Part shown: piece after piece, positions 54,644 to 64,000 of the stretch
How the letters are laid out: the number at the start of each line of letters is the position of its first letter
How positions within the stretch are numbered: position 1 is the stretch's first letter
DNA from: Oscarella lobularis
Taxonomy: Eukaryota > Porifera > Homoscleromorpha > Homosclerophorida > Oscarellidae
Direction: 5' to 3'
Length of the DNA stretch: 64,000 bases
Assembly: GCF_947507565.1 (NCBI RefSeq)
Contig: NC_089183.1
Coordinates: 1,798,001-1,862,000 of the forward strand
Notes under the pieces: generated by a model
What the model was told of the DNA's origin: nothing
Databases searched by the model: none
Seen by the model: the letters and a program-made list of their open reading frames with translations, nothing else
Position numbers and translations under genes: made by a program

Positions 54644-57373
54644 TTATGCATAATAATGGTCTGTCTGTCGAGCCTTGTGCACTGCAGACCTGAATTTGGG
54701 TCTCGTAGCAGCAGATGGCAAGCCCTCCAGTTCTGCTGATAAGTGATCGATGAAATCATTCGAGAAGTAGTAGTGGGCTTCTTCCTCTAGGTCGTCGTCG
54801 GGATCGTTATCCTGTGCTTTCCGCTCTTCTTCGTCTTCGTCGTGTTGCCCACGCGTACGGAGACTCGTCGAAAACTTCTTTCCGAGATCCTTTGTCGATT
54901 CAAGCAGAAACGCTTCGCAGATATTGCATGAAGGTGAGGCCATGCAGCTATTATGAAATGAGTGCCCATAGCTGAGCACTTTTGCAGTGTCGCTGTCGGA
55001 GTCGCAGCACTCAGAGTCGCACAGAAGGCGGCTTCTTTGTGGAAAACCCTAGTGGCAGACATCGTTGGTCGACGGTACATTTAAGCGTATTTAGCTTAAA
55101 ATTTTTCCTTTTTTTCTGCTTAAATCTCGCTAGACTGCCCAATGTTTCGGTATAGGGTAGCGAATGTCTTTGTGAGGTATTCGACCGTCTTGTCTGCTAA
55201 ATATGTGACGTTTTGACGATTTTCTTTTCCCTTAAAAGAACTCAGAAAATTCAGAGCGAAATCGGCTTTGAACTTTCTCGCATTTATGACGTGTCCGAAT
55301 TTGCTCCGCATTCGACCATGATGGACATTGGCTTCGTAGGAGAGACTTAAAAACTTCTATCTTCTTTTCGCTGAAAATGTTGAGGTAGCTGGTCAAGATG
55401 GCCTGCCACTGGGGTATCGCGATTTCGTAGTGAAGGCAGTCACTGATTGTTGAAATCATTGCTCGATTATAGTGATGCCTCTGCTGGATTATAAACATAA
55501 TTGCAATATGAGCCATTGAGTCTTGCCACAACTGAAAGCGACTTCCTCTGTGAATCGCAGAATAGAAGATAAGAGATGCGATATCGTCGAGCAGATATCG
55601 TAGAATGAGTATCGTAGATTGAGGTATTCCAGATCTTTGCAGACGCGTGAAGGTTTAGAATCTTCTCTCGAACTAGGAGCCATCCCCCAATCAACGCCGC
55701 CAGCATCGTATTCATTTTTTGAGTGCGAGGCTTCTTTGGGAGGTTTTTTCGTTGCCCACACAGTTATTTGTATAAACCTTAGGACATTTTCAGATAAATA
55801 ATTAGTACATAATTATGAAAATTTTAATATTATAATTTACCTTTAATGATACGGTGGTACAGCGTAAAAAGATTTTCAACGGCGTTCAGGAAAATAAAAT
55901 CGGCCTAAAAAAGGGAGAAGCAAAACGAATTTGTCATTTTCGTCCTACAGATCATATCTCGGATTGAGGGAAAGCTGTGCAGTCATAAGAGGAGACTATA
56001 CCTGAGCAATGAGTTTTTTGAAAGAAAAACCTAGGGGAATCTCCTGTAGAAGGGAGAGCATGGCATTCCAGATACCTTAATTAAAGATAGGCGATTACTT
56101 TTTATTTAATCATAACAATTATTTGAACAGTTTCGAAGATGGATGCATTTCAATGACATTGGTAATGACAGTTATAGCTATACTCACTTGTGGATTTGAG
56201 ATTATTTAGAAGCATTTGTTACCTAAGCAAGGACACTAGTCATGCCTACCCGCTCAATTTCATCTATTAGTCTAGTGGTGGAAAGAAGGTCAAGGTCGCA
56301 TTGATTGGGTGTTGAGTAACACCTTAATAAGTTAGATTATTTTTTATATAAAATTCAATTTTTATGACTTTATTTAAGATCAAGAAGCGTCTGTTGAATG
56401 TCAGAGATATTCAAATCTTGGAACGACCGAGGAAGAAACGAACACCACGTCCTTCCATTCTGACGATTCAAGAACTCCGTAAAATGGTCCAGTACTCGCC
56501 TTATGTTCACGGCCCCTTTGCAGACGTCATCGGAAGGGTGATAGTGTGGAGATGTTCCTGGAAGTAGAAGCGATGTAATCGACTCGTGGACGTCAATGAA
56601 GCATGTGGCCATATGGATCGCAGTCGATGTCTCCGATGAGGTAGGACGCGCAATGGATTGAACCGAGTTGAAGTCGCCGATGACCAAAATGACCACATTG
56701 CTTTTAGCTCTCTCAATGAAGGTATTGGTAAGGCCTTTGCTATCGCTTGCAAGGACTTTTCTAAATCTGCGCACCGTTTGCGGATGTCCGCACACTCCAA
56801 CCGCGCGCCCACACTCCAATACTGCGTCCGAGCATCCGGAGAGAGAGAGGTGAAGGCCGAAATCATTTACAAAAGTGGTGATGTGCTACAGTACAGTATC
56901 AGGTTAATTATTATACGGAAGTACTATTATCAATAAATTACTTGATTGTTTAGTTAGGCCAGCCTATAGACTTCGCTCACAACACGTTGACGTGCCCGTC
57001 CGTCTTGATCCAACGTGCTCGAATAAACGCTCGATATGACCTTTTCGAGGAGATCAAACAACCCTGGCGCATGGGCTTCGCAGAAGGTCTTCATCTCATC
57101 ACCACTATACAGCCGAGGTCCATGATTTAAAACGTGGTGAAGGTAGAGGGCCTTTTAAAAGAACGGACAAACGTCGGAAGTCTGCCAAATTATTTTGAGG
57201 GTTTGGTATTTAATTAACATCATTTGTGCTTGGTTACCATGAGCTTGCAGTCTCCTGTTCTCCTCTTCCAGGGTAGCAAGCCGCTGCTTTGTCTGATCTA
57301 GCTCCCTCTGTAAGGCTACCGAATTTGATCTACATTCAGCTCCCAGCATGCAACGCAGCACTAAGTTCTTCAA
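54644..57373 (-). pseudogene. Multi-exon element-like gene with coiled coil and RING-like C-terminus
   Basis: The first exon (about 57373-57175) is a coiled coil (LQRELDQTKQRLATLEEENR). The next (about 57150-56955) reads LNHGPRLYSGDEMKTFCEAH and APGLFDLLEKVI. After an inserted retroelement fragment, pieces continue: ADFIFLNAVENLFTLYHRI (about 55910), KDLEYLNLRYSF (about 55630), QQRHHYNRAMISTISDCLHY (about 55470) with SEKKIEVFKSLLRSQ, NVTYLADKTVEYLTK (about 55190), and a terminal RING-like YGHSFHNSC..CNICEAFL (about 54970-54900) with an acidic tail ending at 54644. This succession is one of the recurrent uncharacterised gene families of cnidarian and sponge genomes. Several frame changes indicate decay. 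Treating all parts as one gene is inference from order and strand. Confidence 0.5.
56370..56866 (-). pseudogene. Endonuclease-domain fragment of a LINE-type retroelement
   Basis: The minus frames read SNVVILVIGDFNSVQSI, a strand-turn GDFN hallmark of the endonuclease/exonuclease/phosphatase fold used by LINE elements. A partly frame-shifted stretch follows (AIHMATCFIDVHESI; GTSPHYHPSDDV; NIRRVLDHF, in the position of the family's THxxGxRIDxV). It interrupts the gene at 54644-57373. No reverse transcriptase is attached. Confidence 0.45.
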
Positions 57374-58075
57374 TCACTGAGATTTGAACTTGCCCTTAGG
57401 TTCTTACTGTCAAACTCAACCAAACTTAGGTTCTTAATAAACTCAACCAAACTCAGGTTCTTATTAAGAGACTAAAAAACTTTCTATAGGTAGGGAAGAG
57501 AGCATGCAACGCAGCACCAAGCTCTTCATTCACTTAGCTTTTATTGGGCCCATCAGGATACTAGAAATAATAAGCATGCGGGTTTAGCGTCATTGTGGTC
57601 ACGTGCAACGGCGGCGCATCAAACATTTTTCGGATGCAATGGTATAAAGCAGAAGACGAGGTCCCAACATATCGCGTTGTAAACCGCTACAGCCAAGATC
57701 AACGTTAGTTGTACCTTTTCTCTGATGTTCCGCATTTAGTAAAGACAACCAGAAACTGTCTTTTGCACTCTCATCCTAATACTATGATGGTAGGAGTGGA
57801 AGTAATTTTTGGTTTATTAGGAAATGAGAATTTTAGATTCATGGCAAGTATATGACGTGGAGTCACATTACAGAGTTGCATGATAGAGAGCAAAAAATGC
57901 TGACAGCTGGATTGTCTCTGTTGCCAAAGATTACGCATGAGCGCATCCACTTGACATCGTACTCCAAAATACGGTTAGTTGCAGCACAGGTACTGCTGTG
58001 GACCCCTCATCATGCATTATATTACGCCCCTACTTTTTGATAGATACTGAGCAGTACTGTCGCTAATGCCTTGAC
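57374..58075. other. No gene recognised
   Basis: Short open frames only (for example plus 57852-58040). A small direct repeat of CTTAGGTTCTTA words lies near 57390-57470. Confidence 0.3.
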
Positions 58076-58590
58076 CTTCCTTGTGCTTCAGGTCTCGTCT
58101 TCGATTCTAGTGCAAATATAACTGTTCAAAATCCACAGAAATTCTTTACCGTATACGCACCGGAATTCGGTTTCGCATGAAGCAGCCAATCAAAAACGAT
58201 ACCAGTGTGGATTGCAAGTTTTGAACGGCTCTTTCTAACGCTATCGGGCTTAATAGGTCTACCCCGCGCGGAAAATCAGTCCCTCTCTTCGTCGATCACT
58301 TTGACGGACTTTTCAGGGACTTTACACCTTTCAAAAACAAACAAATTTTTCCAAAAATAAAGTTGAACGTTTTACGTCTTATCTGATGTCATCGTGAAAT
58401 ATTGCGATCGTGGTAAACTCGAGCCTTCTTTTCATGAAATCTTTCCTGCGGTAGCCGTTTCCGGACACCTTCGTGCAGGTGAGCCCCTTTTTCCTCTTCC
58501 TTGTGCTTCAGGTCTCGTCTCCGATTCTAGCACAACAATAGCCAATAACTTTTCAAAATCCAATAAAACTCTTGAACCGCATACGCAGAG
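58076..58590. repeat. Two direct copies of a ~95-bp repeat
   Basis: 58076-58168 and 58495-58590 both start CCTTGTGCTTCAGGTCTCGT and continue alike through TTCAAAATCCA to CATACGCA. The second copy overlaps the left end of the foldback element. Confidence 0.75.
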
Positions 58591-58842
58591 CCGTATATAG
58601 AGAGAGCAGTGACAACCCCGGACATTAACGCCATTTTGTGTCTAACTCTCCTAGCAAGAACACAACGTTTATATTCTTCTAACTTAGTAAGTGAATCTGT
58701 ACTTAGTTTTCAAAAAGTCTCTGAATCGGTGCTGTCCTTCGTAATTTCACTCCGCACTGTGCCTTTGTTTGAGACTAACCGTCATGCACACTTCTGCCGG
58801 ATGGATCCTTCCCCGGCTTCCAATACCTTTTTTCGTACAGAC

Positions 58843-59676
58843 GGGCCTACACATCGCTTATAAATGCTATTTAATGCTTAGTTTAAACGGTCGGAAATGA
58901 TTTGAGTTTTATGCTACTATTATAGCATGATTTAGATTAATCTAGCGTGCGCTACTCAACAATACGTTTGCTTTGCCTGACTTTTGATTTTCCCAGTTCT
59001 GGAACGGCGTCATTTTACACACTTGGCAAAGCCAAAAAATCAAAATTCTGCCATTCTTGATCTACTTGTTGAATAGGTAATGCTAGCTTCATTTAAATCA
59101 TGCTATAATAGTAACAAAAAAACTCTGAAATCATTTCTACCGTTTAAGCATTTTTAAGCAATATTTACGCCCGTTTGTACGAAAAAAGGTGTTAGAAGCC
59201 GGATAGGATCCATCCGGCAAAAATGTGCATGAAGGTTAGTCTCAAACGGAGGGAAAAGAGGGCCTACACATCGCTTATAAATGCTATTTAATGCTTAGTT
59301 TAAACGGTCGGAAATGATTTGAGTTTTATGCTACTATTATAGCATGATTTAGATTAATCTAGCGTGCGCTACTCAACAATACGTTTGCTTTGCCTGACTT
59401 TTGATTTTCCCAGTTCTGGAACGGCGTCATTTTACACACTTGGCAAAGCCAAAAAATCAAAATTCTGCCATTCTTGATCTACTTGTTGAATAGGTAATGC
59501 TAGCTTCATTTAAATCATGCTATAATAGTAACAAAAAAACTCTGAAATCATTTCTACCGTTTAAGCATTTTTAAGCAATATTTACGCCCGTTTGTACGAA
59601 AAAAGGTGTTAGAAGCCGGATAGGATCCATCCGGCAAAAATGTGCATGAAGGTTAGTCTCAAACGGAGGGAAAAGA
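58843..59676. repeat. 417-bp tandem duplication (two copies)
   Basis: Copies at 58843-59259 and 59260-59676 look identical by eye through most of their length, so the duplication is recent. Each contains its own inverted words (CATGATTTAGATTAATC; ATGATTTAAAT). Confidence 0.9.
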
Positions 59677-59978
59677 CGCGCTACAACTACGTGAGACAGT
59701 AGAGCGCATTGATTCAAAGACTTTTTGTTTGTAAACTAAGTACAGATTCACTTAGAATAATATAAACGTTGCGCTATTGATAGGAGTGTTGGATACAAAA
59801 TGGCGTCCCTAATGATCACGTGACGATCACGTGATTGAAAGCTCGTGTCACTTCTCTCTCTATATACAGTTGATTTCAAGTTGCTTGAGAGTGAAGCGAA
59901 GTCAGCAGAACCGGATGTGGGCTATACTGCGCATGCGTAGGGAAACACGAATCAGCGTAACCGTGCTTTTCAAACGTG

Positions 59979-60953
59979 ATGCCGCGTCCACTTCCTCAAG
60001 AACTTCGCTGGCGTGCTGTTTGGATGTATCTGCATCAAAGAAAAACCGTCGAAAGCATATCGGAACAACTGTACATTAGTAAGGCATCGATTTGGAGGTA
60101 CATTCGCCTCCTTTCAAGAACGGGCGACGTGCGACATTGGCTGCAAAGACGAGGACCAAAGCAAAGCCTTCATCAGCATTAACGTTTTTTCCTCCTGCAA
60201 ACTTGTCTGAAAAAACCGAGCACCTACCTGAGCGAACTACAGGAAGCCGTTCGAGATCATACGGGTAGGCAAACAAGTGTGGCCACAATTGGTAGAACAA
60301 TTCGACGGCTGGGTTTGACTCGGAAGAAAATCAAGCGAGTGGCCAAGCAAAGGTCCGAGGAATTACGGGAGAATTTCCGAGCTACGACTATGCTTGATGG
60401 AGGCGTGTACAAGCGCAACATGTTCATTTTTATTGATGAAATGGGGTTTGACTGCAGAGATTCTAGGAGGCGATTCGGATATTCAATAGCAGGGTTGCCT
60501 GCCATAGAAACACAAAATCTAACAAGAGGAAAAAGAATCAACGCGATAGCTGCAATGTCTGCCCAAGAAATTATTGATTTCGAACTCTTCGATGACAGTG
60601 TAACTGGAAAAACCTTTGCTTTATTTCTCAGGCGGGCGCTGCTGCCACATCTGCTGCCATTCAATGGTTCTAACCCCAACAGCGTGATTATAATGGACAA
60701 CGCATCCATTCACCACGTACCCGAAGTGATCGATTTGCTTGAAGGAGTGGGCGTCGTAATTCGTTTTCTACCGCCGTATAGCCCCGACCTGAACCCAATT
60801 GAAGAAGTCTTCTCCAAAGTAAAGTACGCTATTAAAAGAGACAATGAAAACGTTCCAGACGAGATATCAGAGCGAGAAGCCGTTGCTGCAGCATTCAATA
60901 CCGTGAAGATTGCTGACTGTGCTAATTACATTAGTCATGCTGGATATCCTTAG
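59979..60953 (+). pseudogene. IS630/Tc1-type transposase with one in-frame stop
   Basis: ATG at 59979 (MPRPLPQELRWRAVWMYL). The N-terminal HTH reads TVESISEQLYISKASIWRY and includes a GDV..RRGP linker. A second HTH block is SVATIGRTIRRLGLTRKKI. The catalytic set is FIFIDEMGFDCR, VIIMDNASIHHV and FLPPYSPDLNPIEEVFSKVK, with 34 residues between the second Asp and the first Glu of PIEE (DD34E). The end is ISHAGYP. The only disabling change is a TAA at 60180-60182 in the linker after SLHQH; both sides are in the same frame, so a single substitution could account for it. The convergent accessory gene ends 148 bp downstream. Confidence 0.88.
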
Positions 60954-61100
60954 CTTTATCAATTAAATAAACAAGTCAAGAATGTTTAAAGTCAAAGAAA
61001 CCGTTTCAGAACGCAGAGAAACTGTTCAAACTTCAGAAAAAAACAAACCTAATTAGCAAACTTTGCAAAACAAAAATACTTACTGCTTAAAGTTCAAACT

Positions 61101-62081
61101 TTAGAGATCATCCAAAGTTCCAAGTATTTTCTTTTTCTGCGAGTCGTACTCATCTTGGCTAATAGCGCCAAGCTGCAAAAGGCTGTGCAAATCTTTCATT
61201 TGGCTTATGTACCTTCCTCGAACTTCAGCTTTTTGAGAAGGACATAGGGCCGAGGTCGCAACGGCTGATGCATGGTTGATCGAGTTGGCACCAGAAATAA
61301 CGGAAGCAATAGCCGTGCCAATGTCAGAGACAGTGAGAGATTCCTTCTTATGCGAAGCACGTGTTTTCCTTTCACCACTAAACATTGGTACGTTTGGTGG
61401 CTCGCTCAACGAATCATGTGAACCAATATCTGACATTTCCGCCCAAAGTCTATATTGAACAGATGCATACTTATTTCCATGAATGTCGCGCAGCTGCTGC
61501 ATTAGCTTATGGATTCGATTATCCTTTGATGCATTTGGGTCCAGCCGGCGTCTCTTTTTTTCTTTTCCTTTTGTTGCAATTGAATCTTCATCGCTGTCGT
61601 GACTTTCATCGTCCTCAGCCTGACGTGAAGTAACGCTAATCCACAGCGTTAGATCGCTGCCTTCTCGAAGGTTGTTTAGCACCTGCAACAAATCCTCCCG
61701 GTCTCGAAAACTGACCTTCGTTCCTCCTCTCATGTAGCCAATTTCAGAACAGGAGCTATTGATTGTCCCAATTTCCGACTCAAACTCTTTCTTCAAGATA
61801 CTTTCAAGGTCGGTGACGCTCTTCACTCCATTAGGATCGAACTTCCGAAAAGCGTAAGTTTTGCTACTGCGACTGCCTTGGCGAAATATTTTGACTCTAA
61901 TGCCGTACGTTGCTGGCAGTTGAGCCTGTCCTGCGATCCTTGCCATCGACGCCGAAGCTCCATCAACGTCTCCTGAGCGAACACTGAGCGAAACGGGGCG
62001 CAAGATACCCTGTGGACAATCTTTCGCACCAAACGTGGCGGTGCTGGGCACTAAAACGAAACGAGTAGTTTGGTTCGCCAT
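61101..62081 (-). CDS. Accessory protein of the IS630/Tc1 element, SHOCT-like C-terminus
   Basis: An intact 326-codon frame, ATG at 62081 (MANQTTRFVLVPST) just inside the right terminal repeat. The N-terminal half (about residues 60-160) has alternating strand-like segments (YGIRVKIFRQGS, YAFRKFDP, KVSFRDREDLLQVLNNL) resembling a PB1/ubiquitin-like fold. An acidic then basic linker follows (DDESHDSDEDS; KGKEKKRRR, a possible nuclear signal), then NRIHKLMQQLRDIHGNKYA with YRLWAEM. The C-terminus YISQMKDLHSLLQLGAIS then QDEYDSQKKKILG matches the short SHOCT-type helix pair (LxxLxxxGxIxxxEYxxxKxxIL). An open frame beside a nearly intact transposase suggests selection. A function in transposition is inference. 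Confidence 0.8.
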   Translation of the reverse strand: MANQTTRFVLVPSTATFGAKDCPQGILRPVSLSVRSGDVDGASASMARIAGQAQLPATYGIRVKIFRQGSRSSKTYAFRKFDPNGVKSVTDLESILKKEFESEIGTINSSCSEIGYMRGGTKVSFRDREDLLQVLNNLREGSDLTLWISVTSRQAEDDESHDSDEDSIATKGKEKKRRRLDPNASKDNRIHKLMQQLRDIHGNKYASVQYRLWAEMSDIGSHDSLSEPPNVPMFSGERKTRASHKKESLTVSDIGTAIASVISGANSINHASAVATSALCPSQKAEVRGRYISQMKDLHSLLQLGAISQDEYDSQKKKILGTLDDL

Positions 62082-62239
62082 TTTAGATAACGCGCGCTCG
62101 TAAACACACTTCCGGTTCTTCTAGCCTTCGCTCAGTCTCAAGCAACTTGAAATCAACTGTACGGCTCTGCGTTAGCCTCGTCTCAGACCCTTTCTCGCTT
62201 TCCCGGATGCTCCTCTCAAGCGAGAAAGGGTCTGGGCTG

Positions 62240-62797
62240 GTACCACCCTAATTTCCTGTCCCTAGGGACAGGAACTGCTATAAATAGCCTCAGTGGTGAC
62301 GTTGCGTGACGCACTCTCCTACTGGCGCACACCTGCGCAATGGACGTAGTAAATAAGAGAACTCTTCACCAAAGATCGCGACATGAAACGGAATTCTGGT
62401 TAGCCTCTATCAACTGCGAATAAGTGCTGTACGTAGGCTTCGATCGAATATTGAAACGGCTTTGATTCATTCGCGCACTTAGTCGCAGTGGCATCACAAC
62501 GAAGAGAGGTCAGGGTTTTATACAGGATTTTTGAGTAGGGTGGGAAGATTTTTATCCCGCGGCGCTTTGCGCCGCGGAAAAATGTCTAGAAACCACGCCC
62601 ACTCAAAGCACTGTTTTCCGCTAAATTTTGACCTTGCAGCGATGCTTTTTTAGCACGTTGCCTTTTCCATTGCTCTCTTTCTGTCCTTTTTCTGGTCGTT
62701 CTTTGAAGCTCCTGCCTTTGAGAAGCGTTTACAAAAGCAGTTTAGGGTCGCATTAGTTAGCGTACTTTACTCCAACTGACACCCGGATTAAAACAGG
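62240..62797 (+). promoter_or_regulatory. hAT element 5' region with two perfect palindromes and TATA box
   Basis: CCTGTCCCTAGGGACAGG (62255-62272) is a perfect 18-bp palindrome, a few bases before CTATAAATA (62278-62286), a good TATA element about 510 bp before the ATG. A GC-rich hairpin CCGCGGCGC..GCGCCGCGG (62557-62577, 3-nt loop) lies in the leader. Confidence 0.55.
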
Positions 62798-64000
62798 ATG
62801 GCAAAGCGTTTCTTTTACTCTGACGACAGCCTTACCGAGAACAGCTACACGATTAGCAGCGACGATGAAACGGATGTGCAAGACTCTTCAACCGCTCTCA
62901 CAACGGAGTCTAAGGAGGCAAAGAGGCGGCGGAAAGCAAAATCGTACAAGGCTGGACTTTCTTTTCGACCAAAATGGAAGGAGACGTACGACTGGCTGCT
63001 GTGCGAGTCGTCTGATGAAGGAATGTTTTGCTCTATTTGCCGAACACATGGTCAACCACCTTCTTCAGCTAAGGGAGCTTGGACAGTTAGAGGCATTAGA
63101 AACTGGAATCATGGAGCAGAAATGTTGAAACAGCACAACAGCTCTCAGTGGCACAAAGATGCTGTTGTTGCATCTCAACACGCTGCTTCAGGTCGTACAG
63201 TGTTCGGCATGCAGCTGGCTGGGGTGAGAAAAGCACAAGAGGAAAAACGGCTGAAAAACCGTTCCATTATTTTGAAGCTTCTTCGTTCGGTGTACTTTAT
63301 GGCAAAAGAGCACTTCCCCCACCCCACTACATTCACTGATTTAGTAGGTCTTCAAATTGAAAATGGTGATGACACTCTGAAGCAGCATGTTGAAAGTGGG
63401 GCAGGAAATGCACAGTACACGTCTTCGTTCTCCTGTACGAATATGATTAAAGCTATTGATGATTGGATTTTGAATGGCTTGCACAGCAGTATCAGGAAGA
63501 GCTCTTACTTTTCCATTTTAGCTGACGAATCGCAAGACATTACCTGTCAGGAGGAGCTTTCTGTGTGCTGCCGATGGCTCGTAGACGGAAAGCCTGAAGA
63601 GCACTTTTTGGATGTCATTCACGTCAAAGCAACTAATGCAGAAACTTTGGCCAAAGCACTTACGGACTTTATAGAGACAACAGGCCTTGACTTTGAGAAG
63701 CTTGTAGGCCAAGGATATGACAGGGCTGCAACGTTTTCCGGAACAAAGACAGGAGTTGGTAAAAGAATTAGAACTCGGGCTGCTCATGCCCTCTACGTTC
63801 ACTGCTCGTGTCACAGGCTGCAGCTTGCAAGTGTACAAGCAGCGGCGAGTAATCCCGAAATAAAAAAAAGTATTCGGAATGATGTCAAATTTGTGGAAAT
63901 TGTTCTATTACTCTCCCAGAAAAGCTGAAGCCCTTAAAGAGGTTTCATCAGTTCTTAACTTGCCTCAGCTTAAAGTTGTAAAACCTAGCGACACGAGGTG
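62798..64000 (+). CDS. hAT-type transposase (ZNF862/DUF4371-like), 3' end outside window
   Basis: ATG at 62798 (MAKRFFYSDDSLTENS). An acidic Ser-rich start and a basic RRRKAKSYK segment lead into a TTF-type zinc finger: KWKETYDWLLC, MFCSICRTHGQPP and GIRNWNHGAEMLKQHNSSQW (C-x2-C..H..H). A helical linker precedes the RNase-H-like core: FSILADESQDITCQEELSV (first Asp), VGQGYDRAATFSG (second Asp) and HCSCHRLQLASV. At 63862-63869 an A8 run is followed by a one-base frame change; the alternative frame continues MMSNLWKLFYYSPRKAEAL and PSDTRW to the window end. The rest of the core and the dimerisation domain lie beyond. It is either nearly intact with one homopolymer indel or an assembly error. 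Confidence 0.85.

Larger units (their letters stand above)
59867..62159. mobile_element. 2.29-kb IS630/Tc1-type element with accessory gene
   Basis: Inverted ends start CAGTTGATTTCAAGTTGCTT and extend about 25 bp with partial matching beyond, flanked by TA (59865-59866 and 62160-62161). It carries two convergent genes: a DDE transposase (+) and a 326-codon protein of unknown role (-). It is inserted at a TATA in the right arm of the foldback element, whose uninterrupted counterpart is seen at 58583-58606, so the empty site is known. Confidence 0.92.
58583..62172. mobile_element. Foldback element, interrupted by an IS630/Tc1 element
   Basis: The left end ACGCAGAGCCGTATATAGAG (58583-58602) is mirrored by TCTCTCTATA at 59855-59864 and, across the 59867-62159 insertion, by CGGCTCTGCGT at 62162-62172. 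The inverted arms continue inward for about 250 bp (58583-58846 against about 59580-59866), sharing CGCCATTTTGTGTC/ACAAAATGGCG-type and GAATCTGTACTTAGTTT blocks. The centre is a 417-bp sequence present twice in tandem. No coding capacity was recognised in the element itself. No clear target duplication was seen. Confidence 0.75.
62173..64000 (+). mobile_element. hAT-type element, left end and gene (runs off the window)
   Basis: It starts TAGCCTCGTCT, followed by a perfect 17-bp stem (62184-62200 with 62218-62234) whose 17-nt loop starts TCCCGGAT. The end abuts the foldback element exactly. If the target duplication is 8 bp it would be CTCTGCGT (62165-62172), to be found again right of the window. 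It contains a DUF4371-type hAT transposase gene. Confidence 0.75.

Noticed and set aside
58843..59676. CRISPR-like or satellite array
   Set aside because: Only two 417-bp copies, no short regular repeats with spacers, and the context is a eukaryotic foldback element.

Overview
The window looks like metazoan nuclear DNA, most likely from a marine invertebrate such as a sponge or cnidarian. Coding blocks are broken by very short GT..AG introns (about 35-150 bp), there are no operons, and the multicopy protein families are ones I associate with sponge and cnidarian genomes. No rRNA, tRNA or CRISPR array was recognised; I could not run a tRNA search. Only a few loci look like host genes: a divergent pair of protein kinases at 12.6-15.5 kb, and perhaps an unrecognised gene at 30.7-31.7 kb. 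The rest is a dense, nested graveyard of transposable elements with several nearly intact copies.

Layout. 0-5.3 kb: a DUF6589 pseudogene (+), a RAG1-N-terminal-like (N-RAG type) element gene (-) and a P2X7-intracellular-domain fragment (+). 5.37-7.75 kb: an element with about 505-bp terminal inverted repeats and a 5-bp target duplication. 7.9-10.1 kb: a THAP-domain transposase-like pseudogene (-). 12.6-15.5 kb: the divergent kinases with a palindromic promoter. 19.7-25.2 kb: two integrase-like relics, the 5' part of a second DUF6589 element, and a zinc-finger family gene. 26-28.8 kb: a SNF2 fragment and a complete 2.0-kb Tigger/pogo element. 32.6-37.7 kb: a 5.1-kb element carrying convergent RecQ-helicase and DUF6589 genes, inserted with an 8-bp target duplication inside a hAT relic. 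40.1-43.5 kb: a MULE gene with PHD and OTU modules. 44-50.5 kb: hAT, Tc1 and piggyBac relics. 51.3-54.1 kb: a non-LTR retroelement of restriction-like-endonuclease type. 54.6-57.4 kb: a multi-exon element-like gene with a RING-like C-terminus. 58.6-62.2 kb: a foldback element split by a two-gene IS630/Tc1 element. 62.2 kb to the end: a hAT element.

The most interesting signal is a shared end structure. The 5.1-kb RecQ+DUF6589 element, a second DUF6589 element at 21.4 kb and the hAT element at 62.2 kb all begin TAGCCTCG followed at once by an 11-17-bp perfect hairpin; the 5.1-kb element is flanked by an 8-bp target duplication, the size used by hAT elements. This suggests that DUF6589 proteins, whose role is not established to my knowledge, are transposases or partners in a hAT-like system that also carries a RecQ helicase. 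Many reading frames are broken by single-base indels, several in homopolymers, so some 'pseudogene' calls could reflect assembly error.
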